Source: Bacillota bacterium
GTDB lineage: Bacteria > Bacillota > Clostridia > Christensenellales > Aristaeellaceae
Assembly: GCA_023395615.1 (NCBI GenBank)
Contig: JAEWYP010000069.1
Span: forward strand, 1-64,000
Direction of reading: 5' to 3'
DNA: 64,000 nucleotides
Part shown: piece by piece, positions 55,159 to 62,116 of the stretch
Layout: each line of letters starts with the position of its first letter
Numbering within the stretch: the first letter of the stretch is position 1
Notes under the pieces: generated by a model
Databases searched by the model: none
Seen by the model: only the letters and a program-made list of their open reading frames with translations
Told to the model about the DNA's origin: nothing
Made by a program: the position numbers and the translations under genes

Positions 55159-56882
55159 AACGGTTTGCCGCCTGTATCCGGGAATATAAAAAGCAAACGA
55201 TCCTTACGCCGGTTTATGTGACCGTGGAAGTCATCATCGACGTGGTGATTCCGCTGGTGATGGCCAGCCTGATCGATAAGGGCATATCGGCGGGCAGTAT
55301 GAAAATGATTTGGATTTATGGTATCGCACTGATCTTGAGCTGCGCGGTGTCGCTTGTATTCGGCGCGCTGTCCGGTAAAAACGGGGCCTATGCGTCGGCT
55401 GGTTTTGCTCGCAATGTGCGCCGTGATATGTACGAAAACGTGCAGCGGTTTTCGTTTTTCAATATTGACCGGTTTTCCACCGCAAGCCTGATTACAAGGC
55501 TTACGACGGACGTTACCAACGTGCAGAACGCCTTTCAGGTCATTATCCGTATCGCGGTACGCTCGCCGCTGATGCTGATCTTTTCGCTACTGATGGCGTT
55601 TCGGGTCAACCCGAAACTGGCGCTGATCTTTCTGGGTACGGTGCCGGTACTGGGCGGCGGGCTGTATCTGGTCATCAGCCATGTACACCCGATTTTCGAG
55701 CGCGTATTTAAAACCTACGACAAGCTCAATAAGGTCGTACAGGAAAACCTGCGTGGTATCCGCGTGGTCAAGAGCTATGTACGGGAGGAGCATGAGGAAG
55801 AAAAGTTCGGTACGGTATCCACGAAAATTTATAAAGATTTCAGCATGGCCGAACAGATTCTGGCCCTGAACGGGCCGCTGATGCAGGCGACCATGTACGC
55901 GAGCATCCTGCTGGTCTCCTGGTTCGGGGCAAAGATGATTGTCGGGGGAAGTATGACAACCGGCGAACTGATCAGCCTGATTACCTATGCCATGCAGATT
56001 TTGATGAGCCTGATGATGCTGTCCATGGTATTCGTGATGATTACCATCTCCCGCGCGTCGGCCGAACGGATTGTGGAAGTGCTGAACGAGAAAACGGATA
56101 TCGCCGATGTGACTGATCCGGTAATGGAAGTAAAGGATGGTTCTCTGCACTTTCAAAACGTTGGGTTCAGCTACAGCAAAGACCCAAATCACCTTTGCCT
56201 TAGCAACATCGAACTCACCATACATTCCGGCTCCGTAGTGGGCATTCTGGGCGAAACCGGCAGCGGAAAATCGTCGCTGGTGCAGCTGATCCCGCGGTTA
56301 TACGACGCGACGCTGGGCGCTGTGGAGGTAGGCGGGGTCGATGTTCGTCGCTATGACCTGACAGCTCTTCGCGACGCGGTGGCGATGGTGCTGCAAAAGA
56401 ACGAACTGTTTACCGGCACAATTAAGGAAAATCTCCGCTGGGGTAACGAGCGTGCGACGGATGCGGAACTGGAACATGCCTGTAAACTGGCGCAGGCGGA
56501 CGAGTTTATCCGGCAGTTCCCGGATGGATACGATACCCTGATCGAGCAGGGCGGGGCAAACGTTTCCGGCGGACAGAAGCAGCGCCTGTGCATTGCCCGG
56601 GCACTGCTGAAGAAGCCGAAAATCCTGATTCTGGATGACTCGACCAGCGCGGTGGACACAGCGACTGACGCGCAGATCCGCAAAGCGTTTCGGGAGGAAA
56701 TTCCGCACACAACCAAACTGATTATCGCGCAGCGCGTCGCGTCCGTACAGGATGCGGATCAGATTGTGGTGATGGACGGCGGGCGCGTGGCTGCCTGCGG
56801 TACGCACGAAAAACTGATGCGGGAAAGCGAGATCTACCGCGAAGTGTATGAATCGCAGACGAAAGGGGGCGATGCGGAATGA
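55152..56882 (+). CDS. ABC exporter subunit 1 (degenerate catalytic site, BmrC-like)
   Basis: The 576-residue half-exporter has six membrane helices (to about 310) and one ATPase domain. Walker A is GETGSGKSS and the signature VSGGQKQRL is intact. Walker B reads LILDDSTSAVD, with Asp in place of the catalytic Glu, and the switch motif is IAQRV, with Gln in place of His. That is the mark of the degenerate-site partner in heterodimeric exporters such as BmrCD and TM287/288. GAGGAAAAGGA precedes the ATG at 55152. It is under MarR control. Confidence 0.94.
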   Translation: MLKRFAACIREYKKQTILTPVYVTVEVIIDVVIPLVMASLIDKGISAGSMKMIWIYGIALILSCAVSLVFGALSGKNGAYASAGFARNVRRDMYENVQRFSFFNIDRFSTASLITRLTTDVTNVQNAFQVIIRIAVRSPLMLIFSLLMAFRVNPKLALIFLGTVPVLGGGLYLVISHVHPIFERVFKTYDKLNKVVQENLRGIRVVKSYVREEHEEEKFGTVSTKIYKDFSMAEQILALNGPLMQATMYASILLVSWFGAKMIVGGSMTTGELISLITYAMQILMSLMMLSMVFVMITISRASAERIVEVLNEKTDIADVTDPVMEVKDGSLHFQNVGFSYSKDPNHLCLSNIELTIHSGSVVGILGETGSGKSSLVQLIPRLYDATLGAVEVGGVDVRRYDLTALRDAVAMVLQKNELFTGTIKENLRWGNERATDAELEHACKLAQADEFIRQFPDGYDTLIEQGGANVSGGQKQRLCIARALLKKPKILILDDSTSAVDTATDAQIRKAFREEIPHTTKLIIAQRVASVQDADQIVVMDGGRVAACGTHEKLMRESEIYREVYESQTKGGDAE

Positions 56883-58783
56883 TGCGAGGACCGATGCGAG
56901 GACCGCGCGGGATGGGCGGCCCCATGCAGAAACCGGACAAAGGCGTAATCAAACGCCTGTTGAGTTATTTAAAACCCTTCCGCCTTCGCCTGACCCTGGT
57001 TATAGTCTGTATCCTGATCAGCGCACTCGCCGGCGTGATGAGTGCTCTGTTCCTGCAAAACCTGATCGACAACTACATAACACCTCTGATGCTTACCGCA
57101 AGCCCGGACTTTGGCGGATTGCTTGGCGTTGTGCTCAACATGGCGGTCATCTATTCGTGTGGCGTCGTGGCGACCTTTCTGTATAACTATCTGATGGTCG
57201 CCGTGGCGCAAAAAACGCTGAAGAATATTCGGGACGAAATGTTTACGCACATGCAGCGGCTTCCGGTAAAGTACTTTGATACTCACTCGTTCGGCGATGT
57301 GATGAGCTACTACACCAACGATACCGATACCCTGCGCCAGATGATCAGCCAGAGTATACCGCAGACGCTGTCTACGCTGGTAACGGTGCTGACCGTGTTT
57401 GTCGCGATGGTCACCACCAATGTGATCCTTACGGTGTTCGTGCTGGCGTGGGTCGCGTTTATGATGTTTTTCGCCGGGAAAATCAGCGGTAGCAGCGCCC
57501 GGTATTTTGTGCAGCAGCAAAAAACGCTGGGCGACCTGAACGGCTATGTGGAAGAAATGGTAAACGGCCAGAAGGTTGTGAAGGTGTTTAACCACGAGCC
57601 GGAATCGCAGCAGGGCTTTGACCGCCGCAATGACGAATTGTTTGACTGCGCAGCCAAGGCGAACACCTTCGCGAATATCCTGATGCCGATTATGGGCAAC
57701 TTGGGCAACCTGCAATACGTATTGATCGCCATTCTCGGCGGCGCGCTGGCCATTGGCGGAGTGGGCGGGCTTACCCTGGGCGGGATTGCCGCGTTCCTGC
57801 AACTGAGCCGCAGCTTTACCATGCCGATCACGCAGGTGAGCCAGCAAATCAACTCCATCATCATGGCGCTGGCCGGCGCGGGCCGAATCTTCCGCCTGAT
57901 GGATGAACCGGTGGAAAGCGACGAGGGTTATGTTACACTGGTAAACGCATATCGAAATGCGGACGGCAGCCTGGCGGAAACGCAGGAGCATACGGGCCTG
58001 TGGGCATGGAAACATCCGCATGGTGATGGATCGGTCACTTACCAGCAACTGGAAGGCGATGTGGTGCTGGAAGACGTGGATTTTGCTTATACACCGGATA
58101 AACCGGTGCTGTTCGATATCAACCTGTATGCGCGGCCCGGGCAGAAAGTGGCGTTCGTTGGATCCACCGGCGCGGGCAAAACCACGATCACCAATCTGCT
58201 GAACCGTTTTTATGATATTACGGAAGGAAAAATCCGTTACGACGGCGTCAACATCCAGAAAATCCGCAAGGACGACCTGCGTCGAAGCCTTGGCGTGGTT
58301 TTACAGGATGTGAACCTGTTTACCGGCACCGTGATGGAGAACATCCGTTATGGCAAGCTGGACGCGACCGACGAGGAATGTATGGAAGCCGCGAAGCGCG
58401 CCAACGCCGATACTTTCATCCGGATGCTTCCGCAGGGATACGATACGGTGCTTTCCGGCGACGGTTCCGGCCTCAGCCAGGGGCAACGGCAGCTGATCTC
58501 CATCGCCCGCGCGGCGGTGGCCGATCCACCCGTGATGATACTGGACGAAGCGACCAGCTCCATCGACACCCGAACCGAGGCGATAGTGCAAAAAGGCATG
58601 GACGCGCTGATGCAGGGTCGTACGGTGTTTGTGATCGCGCATCGGCTGTCCACCGTACGCAACGCCGATGTGATCATGGTACTGGAACACGGACACATTA
58701 TCGAGCGCGGAAACCACAAAGAGCTGATTGCCCAGAAGGGCAAGTATTATCAGCTGTATACCGGGGCGTTTGAGCTGGAATAA
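56879..58783 (+). CDS. ABC exporter subunit 2 (BmrD-like)
   Basis: The 634-residue half-exporter starts with a Met/Gly/Pro/Arg-rich N-terminus, then six membrane helices and an ATPase domain. Walker A is GSTGAGKTT, Walker B is MILDEATSSID with the catalytic Glu, and the switch His is in VIAHRLSTV. The signature here is LSQGQRQL, weaker than in its partner, so the two are complementary. A ~35-residue insertion before the ATPase domain (about residues 350-385) is typical of the BmrD side. It overlaps subunit 1 by 4 bases. The exported drug or metabolite is unknown. Confidence 0.94.
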   Translation: MMRGPMRGPRGMGGPMQKPDKGVIKRLLSYLKPFRLRLTLVIVCILISALAGVMSALFLQNLIDNYITPLMLTASPDFGGLLGVVLNMAVIYSCGVVATFLYNYLMVAVAQKTLKNIRDEMFTHMQRLPVKYFDTHSFGDVMSYYTNDTDTLRQMISQSIPQTLSTLVTVLTVFVAMVTTNVILTVFVLAWVAFMMFFAGKISGSSARYFVQQQKTLGDLNGYVEEMVNGQKVVKVFNHEPESQQGFDRRNDELFDCAAKANTFANILMPIMGNLGNLQYVLIAILGGALAIGGVGGLTLGGIAAFLQLSRSFTMPITQVSQQINSIIMALAGAGRIFRLMDEPVESDEGYVTLVNAYRNADGSLAETQEHTGLWAWKHPHGDGSVTYQQLEGDVVLEDVDFAYTPDKPVLFDINLYARPGQKVAFVGSTGAGKTTITNLLNRFYDITEGKIRYDGVNIQKIRKDDLRRSLGVVLQDVNLFTGTVMENIRYGKLDATDEECMEAAKRANADTFIRMLPQGYDTVLSGDGSGLSQGQRQLISIARAAVADPPVMILDEATSSIDTRTEAIVQKGMDALMQGRTVFVIAHRLSTVRNADVIMVLEHGHIIERGNHKELIAQKGKYYQLYTGAFELE

Positions 58784-58809
58784 CAGGGGAGCGGGTAAAA
58801 CCGCTGGGT

Positions 58810-59214
58810 TGGAGGAAGAATGAAAGTTCTTCCTCCACTTTTTATGATACGTCTGTGGGTGCGAGCGGGGCAAGCTTGTGTCTGCGGACACACCAAAGGG
58901 CTTTCCGCTCGCCCTTTGGAAACCTTCGGGGCATGCGGTTGGGGAAGGGACGAAAGGCTCCCTCTGAGAGTACCGGAATGTCGTCTGCTGCTACCAAAGG
59001 TAGCAGCGGACGACTATCCCGTACGCCGAGAGCGACCCCTGCCGTGTAGCCCACCGTGTAAGAAGGCGATTCCGAAGGATGCAGGGGCGAGCGGAAAGCC
59101 CCTGCCCATACCCACAGGTATGGCTCCCTGCCCCCGCGCCCGCAGGTGTGCAACCCTGTGCCTTCAGGCACACGATGTATAAAAATGTGGAGGAAGAACT
59201 TCATTCTTCCTCCA
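58810..59214. repeat. 405-bp nested palindromic element with many hairpins
   Basis: The ends, TGGAGGAAGAATGAAAG... and its near-exact reverse complement (58810-58837 and 59188-59214), are themselves hairpins. The left one is followed by CTTTTTAT and can end transcription of the exporter operon. The arms meet at a 16-bp stem with an AAA loop (58980-59014). Further hairpins are 58877-58892, 58893-58919, 59081-59105, 59106-59123 and 59157-59172. The 58893 hairpin and the 59081 hairpin have different stems and exactly complementary 9-base loops, TTTCCGCTC and GAGCGGAAA. Long open frames on both strands come from the palindromy; none has a ribosome binding site I trust. It may be a mobile repeat, a structured RNA, or both. 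Confidence 0.8.
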
Positions 59215-59225
59215 GCCCTGCGCTT

Positions 59226-60398
59226 TCACGCGCACAATTTCAGGATGGCCTCCACATCTTTGCGCCCAAGCTGCATAAAGCCCGGCATTGGTTCGCTCTC
59301 GGCTGAGAAAAGGTGCTCGACCATCCGGGGAATATCCTCCTCTTTCGCACCGAGTTCCGCGAGTGTCGCGGGCATGCCGATAGAGGTGAGAAACGCGCGG
59401 AAACGGACGATCCCTTCCTCCGCGGTCAGTTCCGGGTGCGCAAAGTTCATATCACAACCCCATACGCGAACGGCAAACTGTGCAAAACGGTTTACGTCGT
59501 GGCGCATGACGTAGCGCATCCACGCGGGCATCACCACGGCGAGCCCTGCGCCGTGCGCGACATCGTACAGGGCGGACAGTTCATGCTCGATCCGGTGGCT
59601 GTTCCAGTCCTGCTGGCGGCCGACGCCCAGAAGGTTATTATGCGCCACCATCCCAGACCACATGATATTTGCGCGCGCTTCGTAATTTTGCGGATCGCGG
59701 AACACCTTGGGTGCTTCCTCGACAATCGCTTTCAAAACCCCTTCGCAGAGACGGTCTGTAATTTCCACGTCCTGCGTGTTGGTAAAGTACCGCTCGCATA
59801 CGTGGGCTATCATATCGGTGATGCCACAGGCCGACTGGTAGGGGGGAAGCGTGAGCATGGCTTCCGGGTTGAGAATGGAAAACTTGGGCCGGAGCGCTTC
59901 GCCGGTCGCGCCGCGTTTGAAATTCCCCTGTTCATGGGTAATCACGGTATCGGGCGAGCCTTCGCTTCCGGCGGCCGCGATGGTGAGCACCGTGCCAACC
60001 GGTACGGCGACATCCACCGGCTTGCCGGTGGAATAATAATCCCAAAAGTCTCCATCGTAGGGAACGCCCGCGGCGATGGCTTTTGCGGAATCAATGGCGC
60101 TTCCGCCGCCGACGGCCAGGATAAAGTCAACCTTTTCTCTGCGGCAAAGCGCGATCCCCTCGTAAACCAGACCGCTTCGCGGGTTGGGCAATACGCCCGG
60201 AAGCTCCACATAAGGCAACTCGGCGTTATTTAGTGAGGCAATCACCCGGTCATAGACTCCGTTACGCTTGATGGATCCGCCGCCGTAATGGAGAAGCACC
60301 TTATGACCGCCAAAGCGCCGTATCAGGGCGCCGATTTCTTTCTCGCTGTCCCGACCAAAACAGAAATACGTTGGCGCGTAAAAACGAAAGTTTTCCAT
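59226..60398 (-). CDS. Iron-containing alcohol dehydrogenase
   Basis: The 390-residue protein belongs to the Fe-ADH family (YqhD/butanol dehydrogenase-like), reducing aldehydes with NAD(P)H. The cofactor loop is VGGGSAIDSAKAIA near residue 96. Likely metal ligands are Asp and His in GITDMIAHVCERY and His in YDVAHGAGLAVVMPAWMRYV. AAAGGAG precedes the ATG at 60398. Its stop lies 11 bases from the palindromic element. Confidence 0.94.
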   Translation of the reverse strand: MENFRFYAPTYFCFGRDSEKEIGALIRRFGGHKVLLHYGGGSIKRNGVYDRVIASLNNAELPYVELPGVLPNPRSGLVYEGIALCRREKVDFILAVGGGSAIDSAKAIAAGVPYDGDFWDYYSTGKPVDVAVPVGTVLTIAAAGSEGSPDTVITHEQGNFKRGATGEALRPKFSILNPEAMLTLPPYQSACGITDMIAHVCERYFTNTQDVEITDRLCEGVLKAIVEEAPKVFRDPQNYEARANIMWSGMVAHNNLLGVGRQQDWNSHRIEHELSALYDVAHGAGLAVVMPAWMRYVMRHDVNRFAQFAVRVWGCDMNFAHPELTAEEGIVRFRAFLTSIGMPATLAELGAKEEDIPRMVEHLFSAESEPMPGFMQLGRKDVEAILKLCA

Positions 60399-60452
60399 GA
60401 AGAGACTCCTTTCAGTTTGCGGGAGGAAGGATAGACGATGTTTCTTAATACC

Positions 60453-60483
60453 AGTATAACAGATGACCGGATAGGGCTGTCAA
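60453..60483 (-). promoter_or_regulatory. Promoter of the iron alcohol dehydrogenase
   Basis: The minus strand reads TTGACA (60483-60478), then TATACT (60458-60453) with TGT before it (extended -10). The spacer of 19 bases is long. Confidence 0.7.
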
Positions 60484-60486
60484 GAG

Positions 60487-60527
60487 ATATAAAAGAAACA
60501 GACGTATCCGTCGGGATGCGTCTGTTT
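60487..60527 (-). terminator. Intrinsic terminator after the NrdD-tail-like gene
   Basis: AAACAGACGTATCC pairs with GGATGCGTCTGTTT (14 bp with one G-T pair). On the minus strand it ends in a TTTCTTTTAT tract. Confidence 0.85.
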
Positions 60528-60629
60528 ACGGGGCAATAGGGGACGCCATATTCCCGTTGGGAAGCGTTGACGGTTTCCGGCGACCAGCCATGTATTGAAC
60601 GCTAAAAAAATGGAAAGAAACACCGCGTT

Positions 60630-60896
60630 TTACAGGCTGTGTTTCACGCGGTCATGTTCTTCAGCACGTTTGGCATTATTAAATCGATCCAGTGTACCAA
60701 CCAGGTATCCTGTAATCCGGCGAATTCTGTGGAAGGGTTGGGCTGCAAAAGTATAATCAAGCGCCACTTCGTCGCCGTCTATCGCCATGTCGATGTGTTG
60801 GGGCGGGCGGCCGTATTTCTGCTCGGCTCTGTGGATATAGGCATCAATTTCGCTTTGCTGCATTGCTCCCCCGGTTACGGTAACTGTGCATGCCAT
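60630..60896 (-). CDS. Short protein resembling the C-terminal tail of anaerobic ribonucleotide reductase
   Basis: The 88-residue protein ends with RIRRITGYLVGTLDRFNNAK and KRAEEHDRVKH, which closely resembles the end of class III ribonucleotide reductase (NrdD). It lacks the NrdD zinc-binding Cys set and the glycyl-radical site. The first half, with SEIDAYIHRAEQKYG and DEVALDYTF, is its own. Such short proteins are often labelled as NrdD in automatic annotation but cannot be the enzyme. The role is unknown. The start is ATG 60896; ATG 60863 is possible. AAAGGA lies upstream. Confidence 0.75.
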   Translation of the reverse strand: MACTVTVTGGAMQQSEIDAYIHRAEQKYGRPPQHIDMAIDGDEVALDYTFAAQPFHRIRRITGYLVGTLDRFNNAKRAEEHDRVKHSL

Positions 60897-61163
60897 AAAT
60901 ACGCATCATCCTTTCGGTTTGGTTTGACTTTGATATACCCCTGGCAATGAGCAGTGAAAACAAAAAAGATCATTTTTGACCCGCGCATCTGTGACAGTTA
61001 CGGCTTTCTTAGTTGTTGACCAATACGGGCTCCGGATCGGTTATCTTGTAACATTCCGTGCCCGGAGTGAAGCGTGAAAATGGCCATGTATCAGGGATAA
61101 ACGGCTGAGGTCCGCGAACGAAAATACATAGAGTCGGAAATGTAAAAGGATTTTGATCTGCTG
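60897..61163. other. Intergenic region between divergent genes
   Basis: I see no gene. The region is A+T-rich near 60950-61000 and must hold the promoter of the NrdD-tail-like gene, which I could not place. Confidence 0.4.
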
Positions 61164-61201
61164 ACCATGTAACCGGAGTGTAACGCTCCGCATGGTATAC
61201 T
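61164..61201 (+). promoter_or_regulatory. Extended -10 promoter under a long palindrome
   Basis: ACCATG (61164-61169) pairs with CATGGT (61191-61196), and inside it CGGAG (61174-61178) pairs with CTCCG (61186-61190). The right edge forms the extended -10 TGG-TATACT (61193-61201). No -35 is seen, so an activator or repressor site is likely. Confidence 0.6.
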
Positions 61202-61234
61202 TCCTGTGCCTCAAAGAAAGGAGGGGAAGCACGT

Positions 61235-61831
61235 ATGCAGACAAAGAAGTATTTATCCGTAGCCGTTGGACTGATACTGGCTTTCAGCTCTTTTGCGACC
61301 GCTTTCGCTGAAACGGTTTCAAATGATGTTACCCCGGAGCCTACGGCGTTTTATACTGCCGAAGCCGATACGGATATGCAAGCACAGGAGCAGATGATAA
61401 CGGATTCCAACGAACCGCTTGCGACGGAACAGCCTTCCGCACTGCCGGAAACCACCGACCAGCCAGACGAAACGTTGCCTGAAGCCAGCATCATCCCCAC
61501 GGAGAGCCAGCAGCCGGATCAAACAGTGGAAGCAACCGTTGTGCCGACACCCGCGGTGACCGATACAGCAGAACCGCAGCCCCAGCCGGTCCGTTCCGCT
61601 GATATCCATGTAACGATTCCCCCAAACCCCCAGTACGGAGATACCGTAACCCTTCAGGCTACGTTGAGCGGGTATGAGGGCGTGTCGGTTTCGCTGCAGT
61701 GGCAATACAGCAGGGATCAGGAACACTGGACGGACGCGCGTGGAAATGGCGCAAACGGAACAGATTACTCATTTCGAATCAACGACGACACCGTATGCAC
61801 CTACTGGCGTCTGGCTGTCACGACAGCCTGA
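61235..61831 (+). CDS. Secreted Thr/Pro/Glu-rich protein with Ig-like C-terminal domain
   Basis: The 198-residue protein has a signal peptide (1-25, ending AFAE), then a low-complexity Thr/Pro/Glu/Gln region (about 30-115). A C-terminal Ig-like domain (about 120-198) has GYEGVSVSLQWQYSRDQEHW and YWRLAVTT. No cell-wall anchor (LPXTG or SLH) is seen. Its function is unknown. AAAGGAGG precedes the ATG at 61235. The low-complexity style matches that of the SpoIID-like protein at 5780. Confidence 0.8.
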   Translation: MQTKKYLSVAVGLILAFSSFATAFAETVSNDVTPEPTAFYTAEADTDMQAQEQMITDSNEPLATEQPSALPETTDQPDETLPEASIIPTESQQPDQTVEATVVPTPAVTDTAEPQPQPVRSADIHVTIPPNPQYGDTVTLQATLSGYEGVSVSLQWQYSRDQEHWTDARGNGANGTDYSFRINDDTVCTYWRLAVTTA

Positions 61832-61842
61832 ACCAGTGAAAT

Positions 61843-61892
61843 ACAGCAAAGAGGCCGATCCATTTCGGGACCGGCCTCTTTGCTGTATTTTT
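61843..61892 (+). terminator. Intrinsic terminator after the secreted-protein gene
   Basis: A perfect 15-bp stem ACAGCAAAGAGGCCG/CGGCCTCTTTGCTGT is followed by ATTTTT. Confidence 0.95.
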
Positions 61893-61942
61893 GAGTCTTT
61901 GGAGATAATCCATATCGGCGCAAGGCAGAGATCGCGGTTCTC

Positions 61943-62107
61943 TAAGTAAGCGATGATTTAATCACTTCGCGGCTGCCAAAGCGGAGTACTGCAGATTTGA
62001 GTGAGAAAAGCAGAAGGAATAGTGGCGCTATTTCAAGGCTTTTCGAGCCCGAAGAAGCGGTGCTCCGCAAAGGCAGACGAGAAAGGGATTTATTCATCGC
62101 TTACTTA
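61943..62107. repeat. 165-bp MITE-like element with TA-flanked inverted repeats
   Basis: TAAGTAAGCGATGA (61943-61956) and TCATCGCTTACTTA (62094-62107) are perfect inverted repeats, ending in TA on both sides. The inside continues as an imperfect palindrome, for example GCTGCCAAAGCGGAG against CTCCGCAAAGGCAG, centred near 62025. No coding capacity is seen. TA ends suggest a non-autonomous IS630/mariner-type element. It lies 9 bases beyond the GH94 stop codon. Confidence 0.75.
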
Positions 62108-62116
62108 AAGCTGGTT

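Noticed and set aside
58820..59204. 120-residue open frames on both strands inside the palindromic element
   Set aside because: Their mirrored occurrence follows from the palindrome, they have odd composition, and neither start has a credible ribosome binding site. They may appear as false proteins in databases.
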